Assembly: GCF_900156465.1 (NCBI RefSeq)
Contig: NZ_LT707064.1
Span: 5,161,001 to 5,225,000 of the forward strand
DNA: 64,000 bases
Direction: 5' to 3'
Source: Pseudomonas sp. 7SR1
Lineage (GTDB): Bacteria; Pseudomonadota; Gammaproteobacteria; Pseudomonadales; Pseudomonadaceae
Shown here piece by piece: positions 1 to 9,400 of this stretch (position 1 is the stretch's first letter; each line of letters begins with the position of its first letter). The notes under the pieces are model-generated. The model saw only the letters and a program-made list of their open reading frames with translations. It had not been told where the DNA came from and did no database searches. A program made the translations under genes and the position numbers.

Positions 1-207
1 GGTGACGCCAAGGTCGCCGATGCGCCCATCGTCAGCCAGAACTACACCAACTTCCGCATCGCCAGGCCAGACCCGGCCCAGACCTGGGCCCAGGTGGCAG
101 CGATGTGCCCGTCAAACCCGCCGCCCTGCCAGTTATTCGAGCCGCCAGCGTCCCGGAGCAACGGCCAGAAAGCCCAATGGAACAAGCTCATGCAGCGCAA
201 ACCCTGA
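1..207 (+). CDS. C-terminal end of an unknown protein (5' end outside window)
   Basis: Only the last 68 codons are visible, in frame 1, ending in TGA at 205-207. I do not recognise the family. The tail holds two nearby cysteines (AAMCPSNPPPCQLF) and a basic end (LMQRKP). It has no heme-binding CxxCH motif and no membrane segment. It lies 19 bases before the secreted heme protein gene on the same strand, so it is probably the preceding gene of the same operon. The frame of the next gene also stays open back to the window edge, but that frame encodes an unlikely Arg/Pro/Ser-rich stretch. Confidence 0.6.
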   Translation, partial: GDAKVADAPIVSQNYTNFRIARPDPAQTWAQVAAMCPSNPPPCQLFEPPASRSNGQKAQWNKLMQRKP

Positions 208-226
208 TCAAGGACGAAGCATTATC

Positions 227-1525
227 ATGAACACTTCTCTTGGTTTTACCGCGATGCTACTGAGTGTCGTCAGCCTGCCTGCGCTCGCCCTGGCACCGTC
301 CCAGCAGGACACGCCGAAGCCGACCACGACCCTCAATTGCCAGCCCCCCAACACCGCGCCTGCCGCCAATGCCAGCCAGGATCTGTTCGATCAATACAGC
401 TGGCAGATGTTCATCGCCTTGAACTGGCCGGCACAGGACGGCCAGCGTGGCGACCCCAATTGCAACAAGCAACCCGGGGACCCCGGCTACACAGTCTGGC
501 AGACCTACAAGAGCGTGGAAGAAATCTTCCTGCCCCAGGGTACCGACCCCGGCCCGTGGAACAGCCCGCAGCGGGCAAAGAGCCTGGCCATCATCAACAT
601 TGCCGCGCTGAAGAACAGCTCGCTGGTGAACGCCGTGGACCAGGCCGTCGGTGGCTGGCTGATCGACCAGGCAGGCAACCCCACCTACTACGATATCTCG
701 GCCAACGAAACGTCCTATGACTACATCGTCGACAACCAGTACTACAACGCCGATGTGGTCTCCAAGGCCAGCAACATCGCCTTTCCCAACGGGGTCATCG
801 AGGTCAAGTCGAGCTGGCGCATCCTCACGTCCAGCGACAACGCCAGCCGCTACCTGACCCAGTTTGCCCGCGTCGCGACGTTCGACGACCAGGGCCGCCG
901 CACCGGTGTCACCGAGGCGTACCTGGGCCTGGTGGGGCTGCACATCATTACCAAGGCCAACGGGTACCCGCAGTGGATCTGGTCGACCTTCGAGCAGGTC
1001 GACAACGTACCGCCCAAGGCACTGGTGAACGGCAAGTGGATCGATCAACCGGCCGCAGGCACGGCCTATTCCTACTTCAACGCCGCGGCGCCCGTTACCA
1101 GCCTCAACCAGTCGCCCTGCGACTGGCAGACCCAGGGTACGCACCTGGTCTGCGTGCCCAAGGCCGGCACGACGTTCCAGACCCCGAACCCATTGAACCG
1201 GGTCACCCCGATTGCCGATGTGACCAACGGCGTCAACGCCAATTACCAGTCCGATCCTGGCCTGCAAAAAAGCGTGCTCAAGTACTACCAGCTCATCACT
1301 ACCCAGCGCCCGCTGATGCCCGACAACCCCAGTAATCCCCTGGGCCAGCCGACACCGTCGCTTTCGGCCAACGTGACCATGGAAAGCTATATCCAGCCCA
1401 ACAGCAGCTGCATGAATTGCCACTCCATGGCGACACCGGTCAGGAGCCCCTACAAATCCGATTTTTCCTATCTGTTCAAATTCGCCAGTTCGCCTGTCAT
1501 CAAATCCATCAAGGACGAGGAATAG
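227..1525 (+). CDS. Secreted c-type heme protein, function unknown
   Basis: This 432-residue protein starts at ATG 227, preceded by an AGGAC-like ribosome site. The first 22 or so residues form a Sec signal peptide (hydrophobic core, then PALALA), so it should be periplasmic. Near residue 395 it has one CMNCH motif, the covalent heme attachment sequence of c-type cytochromes. The N-terminal body carries an aromatic stretch (SWQMFIALNWPA) that I associate with uncharacterised cytochrome-like proteins. No other redox domain is recognised. The stop codon is three bases before the next gene, whose ribosome site lies inside this gene, so the two are probably translationally coupled. A role as electron carrier or heme enzyme for the downstream VioB-N-like protein is inference. 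Confidence 0.75.
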   Translation: MNTSLGFTAMLLSVVSLPALALAPSQQDTPKPTTTLNCQPPNTAPAANASQDLFDQYSWQMFIALNWPAQDGQRGDPNCNKQPGDPGYTVWQTYKSVEEIFLPQGTDPGPWNSPQRAKSLAIINIAALKNSSLVNAVDQAVGGWLIDQAGNPTYYDISANETSYDYIVDNQYYNADVVSKASNIAFPNGVIEVKSSWRILTSSDNASRYLTQFARVATFDDQGRRTGVTEAYLGLVGLHIITKANGYPQWIWSTFEQVDNVPPKALVNGKWIDQPAAGTAYSYFNAAAPVTSLNQSPCDWQTQGTHLVCVPKAGTTFQTPNPLNRVTPIADVTNGVNANYQSDPGLQKSVLKYYQLITTQRPLMPDNPSNPLGQPTPSLSANVTMESYIQPNSSCMNCHSMATPVRSPYKSDFSYLFKFASSPVIKSIKDEE

Positions 1526-1528
1526 ATC

Positions 1529-3340
1529 ATGAGCATCCTGAACGGACCCCGACTGAATTTCTGGGGCGGCATCCGCACCGATGTCAGCCTGCCGAACAAC
1601 TCTCCCACCATTCCCTACAACGGCAACGAGGAGTGGCCGCTGTTCGACCTGACCACTTCGACCCTGGCGCCAGGGGCCCAGTCCTATACCGACGAGCAGT
1701 TGAACGACATGATCAACGCCCCCAACGGCACCTACTACACCGCCGGCGGCTGGAATCACTACGGGCAGCACGTCGTCGACATGCAGAACGCCCTGATCAG
1801 TTCCCAAGGCGCGCCAGGCGGCATCAGCACCACCGGCGATCTGGTGGGCCAGCCGGTCTACCTGCTCGGTTCGGTGGACCCGGTGACCGGCCAAGGGCCG
1901 GTGTCTGGCCCGATGATGGTGGACCTGGATCCCTCCGGAACGACGACCACGCAGATCTTCGTTGGTGGCCTGCAGATCGGCGGCAACAGTGACATCCAAC
2001 TGCTGATCCACAGCAATACCGTGTGCAGCAGTCTCGACGTGGCGGTTCGTGTACTGCTCCCCAAATCCATGGACGCACCGGGCTCCTTCCACGCCAGCGG
2101 CACCTTCCAGCTGACCTTTCCCTTGAGCAGCATCGTCAGTTGGAACCAGAACAGCGCCGGGTTGCGCTCGATCATCCAGGCGCCGGGGGCGACGGGCATC
2201 GTCCTGCGTTTCGTCATGTTCGAGATGTGCCCGACGATGACCACCGAACAACTGGACGCCGATTATGCCGCCGGCAAATACACACCCAACCCGAGCATCG
2301 GCCGGGTCATCGGCACATTGGCCCCGGCCTTCGCCGATGAGCCGCTGAACTGTCAGCCGGGCCGGCAACTGGTCAACCAGGCGACCGGGGGCACCGGCTA
2401 CGCCGAACTGGGGGAGAAAAACGGTTACCTGAGCATCGACATGGTGAACGTCATCCCCAAGGAAACCTTCCGGGCTGTCCGGGACGACATCACCAGCCCC
2501 ATAGGGCCCAACGCCGACTACGGCCCCGTCACCTTCACCGCCGGCACCACCACCCTGGCGACCCTTGAACCGACCAGCCGCTTCCTGTCCGACTACTACG
2601 TCTATGGCGGTATCGTCGACCTGCCCATGACCTTCGATCAGCAGCAGGCCGTGCAAACCAGCGCCCTGGCGATCAATGCGCCCGGCAAGGTCGCCACCAC
2701 AACGCTGCAAGCCACCGAATCGACCTATCGGGTCTACGCCGACCAGCGCAACGTCTATCTGGATGACTACCCCAACGGACTGTCGATCACCCTGCAAGTC
2801 CGCTACCTGGGCGGCCCGGTGACCAGCACCACCGAAATCGGCCTGCAAGCGGGACCTTCTGCGGTGTATACCGATCCGCAATATTGGGACTTCCTCGACT
2901 TCCCCGCCTCGCTCACCTTGGACAGCGGCCAGTTGTCGGTCAGTTTTCCCGTCACCCTCAAACCGGACAGCGCCGCCCAGGCGGGCTTCGTCGCACTGAC
3001 CTACACGGCCAACGGCAGTGCGGCCAGTGCCTACTTCACCAACATGCGCAAATACGCCCAGACCGATTTCGGCATCCCCACGGGCACCACCATCACCTGG
3101 CCGCTGATGTATCCCAACGTCCTGCGTTTCCATTACCTGGCCTTCCCCGCGATGTCGCGCTACGTCCCGTTGAACCAGCCCGACGCAATCATGGGCGCGA
3201 AGAATGCCATTCTCGCCCGGACCTCGGACGCCTACAAAGGCACCACATTGTTCATGCCCGTGGTGCGTTCCATGTCGCCCTGCCAGCGGGCGCTGCTGCG
3301 GGCCTACCTCACCGGGGAACCGTGGCAAGCGCCGCAGTGA
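1529..3340 (+). CDS. VioB N-terminal-half-like protein
   Basis: This 603-residue protein has no signal peptide. It starts at ATG 1529 with GAGGA seven bases upstream. From memory it follows the layout of the first half of VioB, the heme enzyme of violacein synthesis. Matching points are the start (MSILNGPRLNFWGG against MSILDFPRIHFRGW), YYVYGGIVDLPM against YWTNHGIVDLPL, DQRNVYLD near residue 410, and an end region resembling VioB through ALLRAYL. The protein stops there, so the ferritin-like iminophenylpyruvate dimer synthase domain of VioB is absent. Its neighbours are a c-type heme protein and a beta-propeller protein, not a tryptophan-dimer pathway. Function is unknown, and a structural or substrate-binding role is only a guess. 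Confidence 0.6.
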   Translation: MSILNGPRLNFWGGIRTDVSLPNNSPTIPYNGNEEWPLFDLTTSTLAPGAQSYTDEQLNDMINAPNGTYYTAGGWNHYGQHVVDMQNALISSQGAPGGISTTGDLVGQPVYLLGSVDPVTGQGPVSGPMMVDLDPSGTTTTQIFVGGLQIGGNSDIQLLIHSNTVCSSLDVAVRVLLPKSMDAPGSFHASGTFQLTFPLSSIVSWNQNSAGLRSIIQAPGATGIVLRFVMFEMCPTMTTEQLDADYAAGKYTPNPSIGRVIGTLAPAFADEPLNCQPGRQLVNQATGGTGYAELGEKNGYLSIDMVNVIPKETFRAVRDDITSPIGPNADYGPVTFTAGTTTLATLEPTSRFLSDYYVYGGIVDLPMTFDQQQAVQTSALAINAPGKVATTTLQATESTYRVYADQRNVYLDDYPNGLSITLQVRYLGGPVTSTTEIGLQAGPSAVYTDPQYWDFLDFPASLTLDSGQLSVSFPVTLKPDSAAQAGFVALTYTANGSAASAYFTNMRKYAQTDFGIPTGTTITWPLMYPNVLRFHYLAFPAMSRYVPLNQPDAIMGAKNAILARTSDAYKGTTLFMPVVRSMSPCQRALLRAYLTGEPWQAPQ

Positions 3341-3371
3341 TCACGCCCCTTGCCCCATGGAGAGAGCCCCC

Positions 3372-4421
3372 ATGCCCATCCAGATCCCGGCGCAGCCCAA
3401 CGAAACCCTGCGCCCCAGCACCCTCATCGCCGAGGGCCTGCTGAACCCTCGCGGCGTCTGCGTGCAGGTCGATGGCAGCCTGCTGCTGGCCGAGGCCGGT
3501 TCCGGCCTGCCGCAGCAGACCTTCAGCGGTCGCATCACGCGCTGGCGTCCCGATCCCCATGTACCCGGTGCCTATCTGCCGCCGGAGGTCGTGGCAGACG
3601 GCTTGCGCGCCATGAACATGCAGGCGCGCATGTTGCGCGATGAAATCATGGGCCTGTCGGATATCGCCTGCGGCGAGGGACGCTGCCTGGCCAGCCAGAC
3701 CGACTACGTCGACGGATCAAGGCTGCTGGACCTGCAATACACGCCGCCCGAACCGGTGTTTCACAGCCGCGGCAATCTGAACGCGCTGTGTTACCACCCC
3801 TCTCGCCACAGTTGGCTGGCCGTCAAACCCGATACCAACCAGTTGGTGGAGTTCGTCATCGGACAGGACGAACGCGTGTTGGTCCAGTTGCCCGAACTGG
3901 CGCAAGGCCAGGAAGCCGTACCGGTGACCCTGGTGTACGAACCGGCGACGGAGGCCGTGCTGATCAGCCTGTTTTCCGGCGAACTGCGAGGCGACCCAAG
4001 CCGCAGAGGCATCGACTTCGCCGACAAGGCCGGCCAGGTCATTCGGGTCCACCCCGACAGCGGGCAGATCGAACGGCTGATCAGCGGCTTGCAACTGCCC
4101 ACGGGCGTGGCGCTCTGCCCGAGAGGGAACGTGTTGGTGCTGGAGCTCTGCGACAGCCTGCAGCAACCCCTGCTGCCCGACTGGAACGGCGAGGTCCGGC
4201 ATGGTGGCTTCACCCGGTTCTCGGGCCGGCTGTTGAGCTGCAATCTGCAGACAGCCCAGGTCGATGTGCTGGCCCGGAATCTCGATACCCCGTCCAACCT
4301 GTGTGTGGTGCAGCACGCCGTGCTGGTAAGCGAAGGCATGGGCCTGATCGGAAGACCGTTGCCCACGCCAGACCATCAGATCGTCCCACTCAGTGGCAGG
4401 CTTCGCCGGGTATCGCTCTGA
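3372..4421 (+). CDS. SMP-30/gluconolactonase-like beta-propeller protein
   Basis: The 349-residue product starts at ATG 3372, with GGAGAGAG just upstream. An earlier in-frame ATG at 3357 is less well placed. Repeating blade motifs typical of NHL and SMP-30 propellers are visible: LLNPRGVCVQVDGSLLLAEA near residue 25 and LPTGVALCPRGNVLVLEL near residue 240. These proteins are usually lactonases or sugar-acid hydrolases, but some are only scaffolds. I cannot assign metal ligands with confidence. There is no signal peptide. It follows the VioB-N-like gene by 31 bases and is probably cotranscribed with it. The substrate is unknown. Confidence 0.65.
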   Translation: MPIQIPAQPNETLRPSTLIAEGLLNPRGVCVQVDGSLLLAEAGSGLPQQTFSGRITRWRPDPHVPGAYLPPEVVADGLRAMNMQARMLRDEIMGLSDIACGEGRCLASQTDYVDGSRLLDLQYTPPEPVFHSRGNLNALCYHPSRHSWLAVKPDTNQLVEFVIGQDERVLVQLPELAQGQEAVPVTLVYEPATEAVLISLFSGELRGDPSRRGIDFADKAGQVIRVHPDSGQIERLISGLQLPTGVALCPRGNVLVLELCDSLQQPLLPDWNGEVRHGGFTRFSGRLLSCNLQTAQVDVLARNLDTPSNLCVVQHAVLVSEGMGLIGRPLPTPDHQIVPLSGRLRRVSL

Positions 4422-4462
4422 TCGACCGCGCGGCGGGGCATTCCTGTCCCCGCCGCCGTCGA
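4422..4462. terminator. GC-rich hairpin between convergent genes
   Basis: CGGCGGGG (4431-4438) pairs with CCCCGCCG (4448-4455) around a 9-base loop, and outer TCGAC/GTCGA arms extend it. No T-run follows on either strand, so it is not a canonical intrinsic terminator. Its position between converging genes fits a transcription stop or mRNA-end stabiliser. Confidence 0.35.
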
Positions 4463-4569
4463 TGCCCTGGAATGGAAAACGCTTCCAAGGCAGGCTCGTC
4501 TACCATCCCCGGCCGCTACCGTGAACAGGCAGCCAGGCTGCGGTCAGCCGGAACAGGATACGAATCGAG

Positions 4570-5067
4570 TCATGGCGCCCATCGCGTGAAGACGAAGTCA
4601 TGGTTCTGCACGCGCGCCTGGTGACAGGCGAAGCAGGTCTGGTGCTGTGCTTCATCGGCGGGCTTGCCGTTGATGAAGCGACCGAACCCCCAGCCACCGG
4701 TCGATGCGTACTTGCTGGAGTCCTTGACCATGACCTGGACGGTGGTGGCCGCGCCGGGAATGGACGCCGGTTCGAACTCCGGCGACTGGACGTGTTTCCA
4801 GGCCAGCTTGACCAGCACCGTGCCGTCGGGGAATGGCAGCGTAGACGCCTGGTAGGCCTTGATCGCCAGGTCATTGCCCAATACGGCCCGGAGCTCGTCC
4901 AAGGGCGCGGCCTCCTGTGCCGGCGCCACGAGCGCCCATTGGCGGTAGCCGTCGGGCAGCTTGACGCCGTAGATGGGTGAGACATCGCCGCCGCCCGTGT
5001 CGCCCAAGGCGACGCCGGCGAAGGTGGCCATGGCGGCAGTCAGCAAGGTCAGGTATCGGATTTTCAT
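4570..5067 (-). CDS. Cytochrome P460 family protein, secreted
   Basis: The 165-residue protein starts MKIRYLTLLTAAMATFAGVA, a Sec signal peptide. ATG 5067 is preferred because GGAGAT lies five bases upstream; the adjacent ATG at 5070 would be too close. The body has the family pattern: YRQWALV, LPFPDGTVLVKLAWK, VMVKDSSKYASTGGWGFGRF and, near the C-terminus, CFACHQ, which is a CxxCH heme site followed by HDFVFTRW. Cytochromes P460 are periplasmic c-type heme proteins that oxidise hydroxylamine or bind NO. The conserved Lys that crosslinks to the heme in true P460 may lie in KLAWK, but I cannot prove this. It is 22 bases downstream of the hydrolase gene, in the same operon. Confidence 0.85.
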   Translation of the reverse strand: MKIRYLTLLTAAMATFAGVALGDTGGGDVSPIYGVKLPDGYRQWALVAPAQEAAPLDELRAVLGNDLAIKAYQASTLPFPDGTVLVKLAWKHVQSPEFEPASIPGAATTVQVMVKDSSKYASTGGWGFGRFINGKPADEAQHQTCFACHQARVQNHDFVFTRWAP

Positions 5068-5089
5068 CATCGATCTCCTTGTACCCCAC

Positions 5090-6154
5090 TCACAGATGAT
5101 CGGCATCGATCACCGCCTGGGCGAAAGCCTGCGGGGCCTCCTGCGGCAGGTTGTGGCCGATGCCACCGCTGATCAGGCGATACTCGTACTTGCCGGTGAA
5201 GCGCTTGGCATAGGCCTCGGCAGGCGGATGCGGTGCCCCGTTGGCATCGCCTTCGAGGGTGATGGTCGGCACGCCGATGGACGGGAACGTCGCCAGTTTC
5301 TTCTCCAGCGCATCGTAGCGGGCTTCGCCCTTGACCAGGCCCAGGCGCCAGCGATAGTTGAAAATGGTGATGGCGGCATGGTCGGGGTTCTGCAAAGCGG
5401 CGGCGCTTCGGTCGTAGGTGGCGTCATCGAAGTTCCACTTGGGCGAGGCCAGTTTCCAGATCAGCTTGGCGAAGTCATGGGTATTCTTCTCATAGCCCAG
5501 ACGACCACGCTCCGTCGCGAAGTAGAACTGATACCACCACTGCAACTCGGCGGCCGGCGGCAGCGGCGCCTTGCCCGCCGCCTGGCTGCCGATCAGGTAA
5601 CCACTGACGGCGACCAGCGCCTTCACCCGCTCCGGCCTTAGCGCCGCGACGATGTCGGCCGTGCGTGCGCCCCAGTCATAGCCGCCGAGCACCGCCTGCT
5701 TGATGTTCAGCGCGTCCATGAAGTCGATCAGATCCTTGGCGAGGGCAGCGGGTTGACCGTTACGCACGGTCCTGGCCGAAAGAAAACGCGTATCGCCATA
5801 ACCCCGGGCATACGGAATCAGCACCCGATAGCCCTTCTCCGCCAGCGCCGGCGCCACGTCGGCGTAACTGTGGATGTCGTAGGGCCAGCCGTGCAGCAGG
5901 ATCACCACCGGCCCGTCCGCAGGCCCGACTTCGGCATAGGAGACATCCAGCAGGCCCGCCTTGACATGCTTCAGGGGACCGAACGAAGTGTGGCTGCCCG
6001 GGGTAATGGCGCCGATGGTGCTGGCCGGTACTTCGGCGGCGCTCGCCTGCGCCGAGGCAGCGCCCAGTTGCAGCAAGGCAATCGCCAGGACAGACGGCGC
6101 GAGCAGACGCCGAAGGCGCGGTGAAAAGGTTGGGGTCGACAGAGTCGTGGCCAT
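5090..6154 (-). CDS. Exported alpha/beta hydrolase, epoxide hydrolase/dehalogenase type
   Basis: This 354-residue protein starts at ATG 6154 with GGGAG upstream. An N-terminal signal peptide of about 40 residues ends near ASAQASAA. The fold is clear: LLHGWPYD supplies the oxyanion HGxP motif and GGYDWGAR is the nucleophile elbow. The elbow nucleophile is Asp, as in epoxide hydrolases and haloalkane dehalogenases, not the Ser of esterases. The catalytic His is in GIGHNLPQEAP near the C-terminus. Periplasmic export is unusual for most epoxide hydrolases but known for Cif-like proteins. It precedes the P460 gene by 22 bases. The substrate is unknown. Confidence 0.8.
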   Translation of the reverse strand: MATTLSTPTFSPRLRRLLAPSVLAIALLQLGAASAQASAAEVPASTIGAITPGSHTSFGPLKHVKAGLLDVSYAEVGPADGPVVILLHGWPYDIHSYADVAPALAEKGYRVLIPYARGYGDTRFLSARTVRNGQPAALAKDLIDFMDALNIKQAVLGGYDWGARTADIVAALRPERVKALVAVSGYLIGSQAAGKAPLPPAAELQWWYQFYFATERGRLGYEKNTHDFAKLIWKLASPKWNFDDATYDRSAAALQNPDHAAITIFNYRWRLGLVKGEARYDALEKKLATFPSIGVPTITLEGDANGAPHPPAEAYAKRFTGKYEYRLISGGIGHNLPQEAPQAFAQAVIDADHL

Positions 6155-6340
6155 GGTGAATCTCCCGTGGGGACGGCAAGTAGCGGTTCGAAATGTGAGA
6201 TCGGTTGGAAGCGGTTCGCCAACGGATTTACCCGAGGCAAGACGGCCCTGCGCTGTCTCGATGAGATCATTTGATGCCGGGGAGGTGTCTCGGATGTGTC
6301 ACGGCGGCCCGTTTAAGCAACAGTCCGTATCGATGCGGGG

Positions 6341-6363
6341 TTTTGTTACATAGAGATACAAAA
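6341..6363. promoter_or_regulatory. Inverted repeat upstream of the hydrolase/P460 operon
   Basis: TTTTGT at 6341-6346 pairs with ACAAAA at 6358-6363 across an 11-base spacer. It lies in the AT-rich part of the gap upstream of the hydrolase start at 6154, in otherwise GC-rich DNA. It could be an operator for the operon, and no adjacent regulator gene explains it. Confidence 0.3.
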
Positions 6364-6379
6364 GCGATCGAGGCGCTTC

Positions 6380-6400
6380 CAGGGCTGTTGCAGCCCTGGG
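6380..6400 (-). terminator. Hairpin downstream of the YdiJ-type gene
   Basis: CCAGGGCT and AGCCCTGG form a perfect 8-base stem with a GTTGC loop, 16-36 bases past the stop of the dehydrogenase gene. There is no immediate U-run, only a TTTT further along on the minus strand, so it may be a weak terminator. Confidence 0.4.
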
Positions 6401-6415
6401 TATCGCACGGCAGGT

Positions 6416-9400
6416 CTATCGGTTAGCGCCGGCCTGCTCTCTCACACGGGCCAACACCACCTGCAGGGGGTGCAGCACCGTTGTGCCCTCCTGGCGCTTG
6501 ACCTGGCTACGACAGGAATAACCATCGGCGACGACACGTCCCGTCTGGTTGAACCGTTGGATGAGCGGTTTCCAGGACTGTCCGTAGATCGTGTCCGAAG
6601 TCCTGGCATTGCGTGCTTCGTGGCCGTAGGTTCCGGACATGCCGCAGCAACCGCTGGCCGGGACGTGAAGGGTCAGCCCCACGCCTTCGAAAATCTTCTG
6701 CCACAACGTGACGCTGCCTGGCTCGTTGGTTTTTTCCGTGCAGTGAGGCAGGAACTGATACGGCTCATCGGCCTTCGTGACATCAAGCTGTGGCAGCACA
6801 TCGGCAAGCCACTCCTGGGCGAGCAGCACCCGGGGCGCTAGGCCGGCCGCCGTCTTGGTGTACTCCTGTCGATAGACCAGGGTCATCGCCGGATCGAGGC
6901 CCACCAATGCAATCCGGTACTGCTGCAGGCTCGACAACGTCTGCCCGTTGAAGCGGGCGGCCTTCTCGAAAGCCTTGAGGAAACCCTGCACCTGCAGCGG
7001 CTTTCCATTGGGCGCATACGGTGCCAGGTAGACCTTGTAGCCGAGCCGAGCGATGAGCTCCACCCAGTCCACCAGCAACGGCGTTTCGAAAAAACGCGTG
7101 AAGGCATCCTGGACGAGAATCACGCTTTTGCCCCGCTGCGCCTCTGACAGCGCGGCCAGGCGTTCGGGAGTCGCCACTTCCACGCCCCAGTCGCGGCAAG
7201 CGGAGGCGAAGTCCACCAGGCTGAGCAGCGGACTGTCCACCATCCCGGCGGCCCGTTCGAGTACCCAGCGAACCGGCCGTGCGCCCATGACGAAATTGTA
7301 GAGGCGCGGCATCCTGGCGATATGGGGCACCGTATATTCCAGGGACCCGATCAGGTAGTCCTTGAGGGGGCGCAGATAGCGGCTGTGGTAGAGCTCGAGG
7401 AAACGCGAACGAAACTCCGGCACGTTCACCTTGACCGGGCATTGGCCCGCGCATGACTTGCAGGCCAGGCACCCGGCCATTGCCTCATAGACTTCGTGGG
7501 AAAAATCCCGCTGCCCCATTTTCTGCGCCAGGCTGTTGATAGCGCGACGGGCCATGCTCCAGGGGGCGGCGGCCCGCAGCCGGTCGCTCGCAGCCAGGAC
7601 ATCGACACCCTCCAGCTCCTGCCGCCTCAGCCATTCGCGTATCAACGATGCCCGGCCTTTCGGAGAATGGACTCGATTGCGCGTGGCTTTCCACGACGGG
7701 CACATGGCGTCATCGGGGTCGAAGTTGTAGCAGGCGCCGTTGCCGTTGCAATGCACCGCCGCGTCATAGCTTTTCCAGACGCGCTCATCGATGGTCCGAT
7801 CCAGCTCGCCGCGCAACGTCACTTCGTCAACCCGAGTCAGGCGCGCGCCGGGAACCGTCGCCGGCGTGGCGATCTTGCCTGGGTTGAGTTGGTTGTTGGG
7901 GTCGAAAGCCGCCTTGAGCGCCTGCAAGGCCGGGTACAGGTCACCGAAATAGTCCGGCACATACTGCGACCTCAAGCCCTTGCCATGTTCGCCCCACAGC
8001 AACCCGCCATATTTCTGGGTCAGGGCCGCGACGGCATCGGAGACAGGCCGGACCAGGGCCGCCTGGGCAGGGTCCTTCATGTCCAGGATCGGGCGCACAT
8101 GCAGCACGCCGGCATCGACGTGGCCGAACATTCCGTACTGCAAGCCATGGCTGTCCAGCAGGGCCCGAAACTCGAGGATGAAATCCGCGAGATTTTCGGG
8201 AGGCACAGCGGTGTCTTCGACAAACGGCTGCGGCCTGGCCTCGCCCTTGACGTTGCCCAACAGGCCCACCGCGCGCTTGCGCATCGCATAGACCCGCTTG
8301 AGCGCATCGGCACCGATGGCCAGCGTATGGCCCAGGCGCACCACCGAGGTATCGCGCTGCAAATGCTGCACGAATTCGTGGACCCGCTGCTGGAGCGCCT
8401 CTTCGTCGTCTGCGCTGAATTCAATGAGGTTGATCCCCAGCGTCGGCCTGGCGGGGTCTTCAGGGAAATACTCGGCGACGCCGTGCCAGACGATATCGTT
8501 CATCGCCAGCATCAGCACCTTGGAATCCACGGTCTCGATGGACAGCGGCTTCATCGCCATCAGTGCCTTGGCGTCTCGCAAGGCGTCCATGAATCCGGCA
8601 TAGCGCACGTTCACCAGGATGGAATGCCTGGGGATGGGCAGGACGTTGAGTTTTGCCTCGACGATAAAGCCCAGGGAGCCTTCGGAACCGCAAAGCACGC
8701 TGTTGAGATTGAAGCGCCCGTCGGCTTCACGCAGGTGAGCCAGGTCATAGCCCGTCAGGCAGCGATTGAGTTTCGGAAAGGTGGTCTCGATCAGTTCGGC
8801 CTGGGTAGCGACGATGTCCAGGGCGCATTGGTAGACCTGCGCGACCCGATCGCCGCGACCGGCCAGCGCAGACAGTTGCGCCCCATCCATGGGCGAACTG
8901 GTGAAGCAGGCGCCCCCCAGCAACACCGTCGACAATTCAAGGACATGATCGCGGGTCTTGCCGTAGGTGCAACTGCCCTGGCCGCTGGCATCGGTATTGA
9001 TCATGCCTCCGACGGTGGCGCGATTCGATGTCGAGAGCTCCGGCGCGAAGAACAACCCATGGGGCTTGAGCGCCGCATTCAACTGATCCTTGACCACGCC
9101 ACTCTGCACCCTGACCCAACGCTCCTCGACGTTGATCTCCAGGATGCCGTTCAGATGACGGGACAGGTCCACCACCACCCCATCGGTCAGCGACTGGCCG
9201 TTGGTGCCCGTCCCTCCCCCGCGAGGCGTGAGCACCACCTGGCTGTGCTCGGCCTGGCCGGCCAACCGCGACAATAGCTGCACATCCTGCACGTCGAGGG
9301 GAAACACTGCCGCCTGGGGCAGGCGCTGGTAGATGGAATTGTCGGTGGCCAGGACCGTCCGGTCGCCAAGGTCGCGGGCGATCTCGCCGCGAAACCCCGC

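Noticed and set aside
257..3328. A very long open frame on the minus strand (1023 codons)
   Set aside because: It is Gly/Val/Arg-rich with no motif, lies opposite the well-supported heme protein and VioB-like genes, and is a by-product of high GC codon use.
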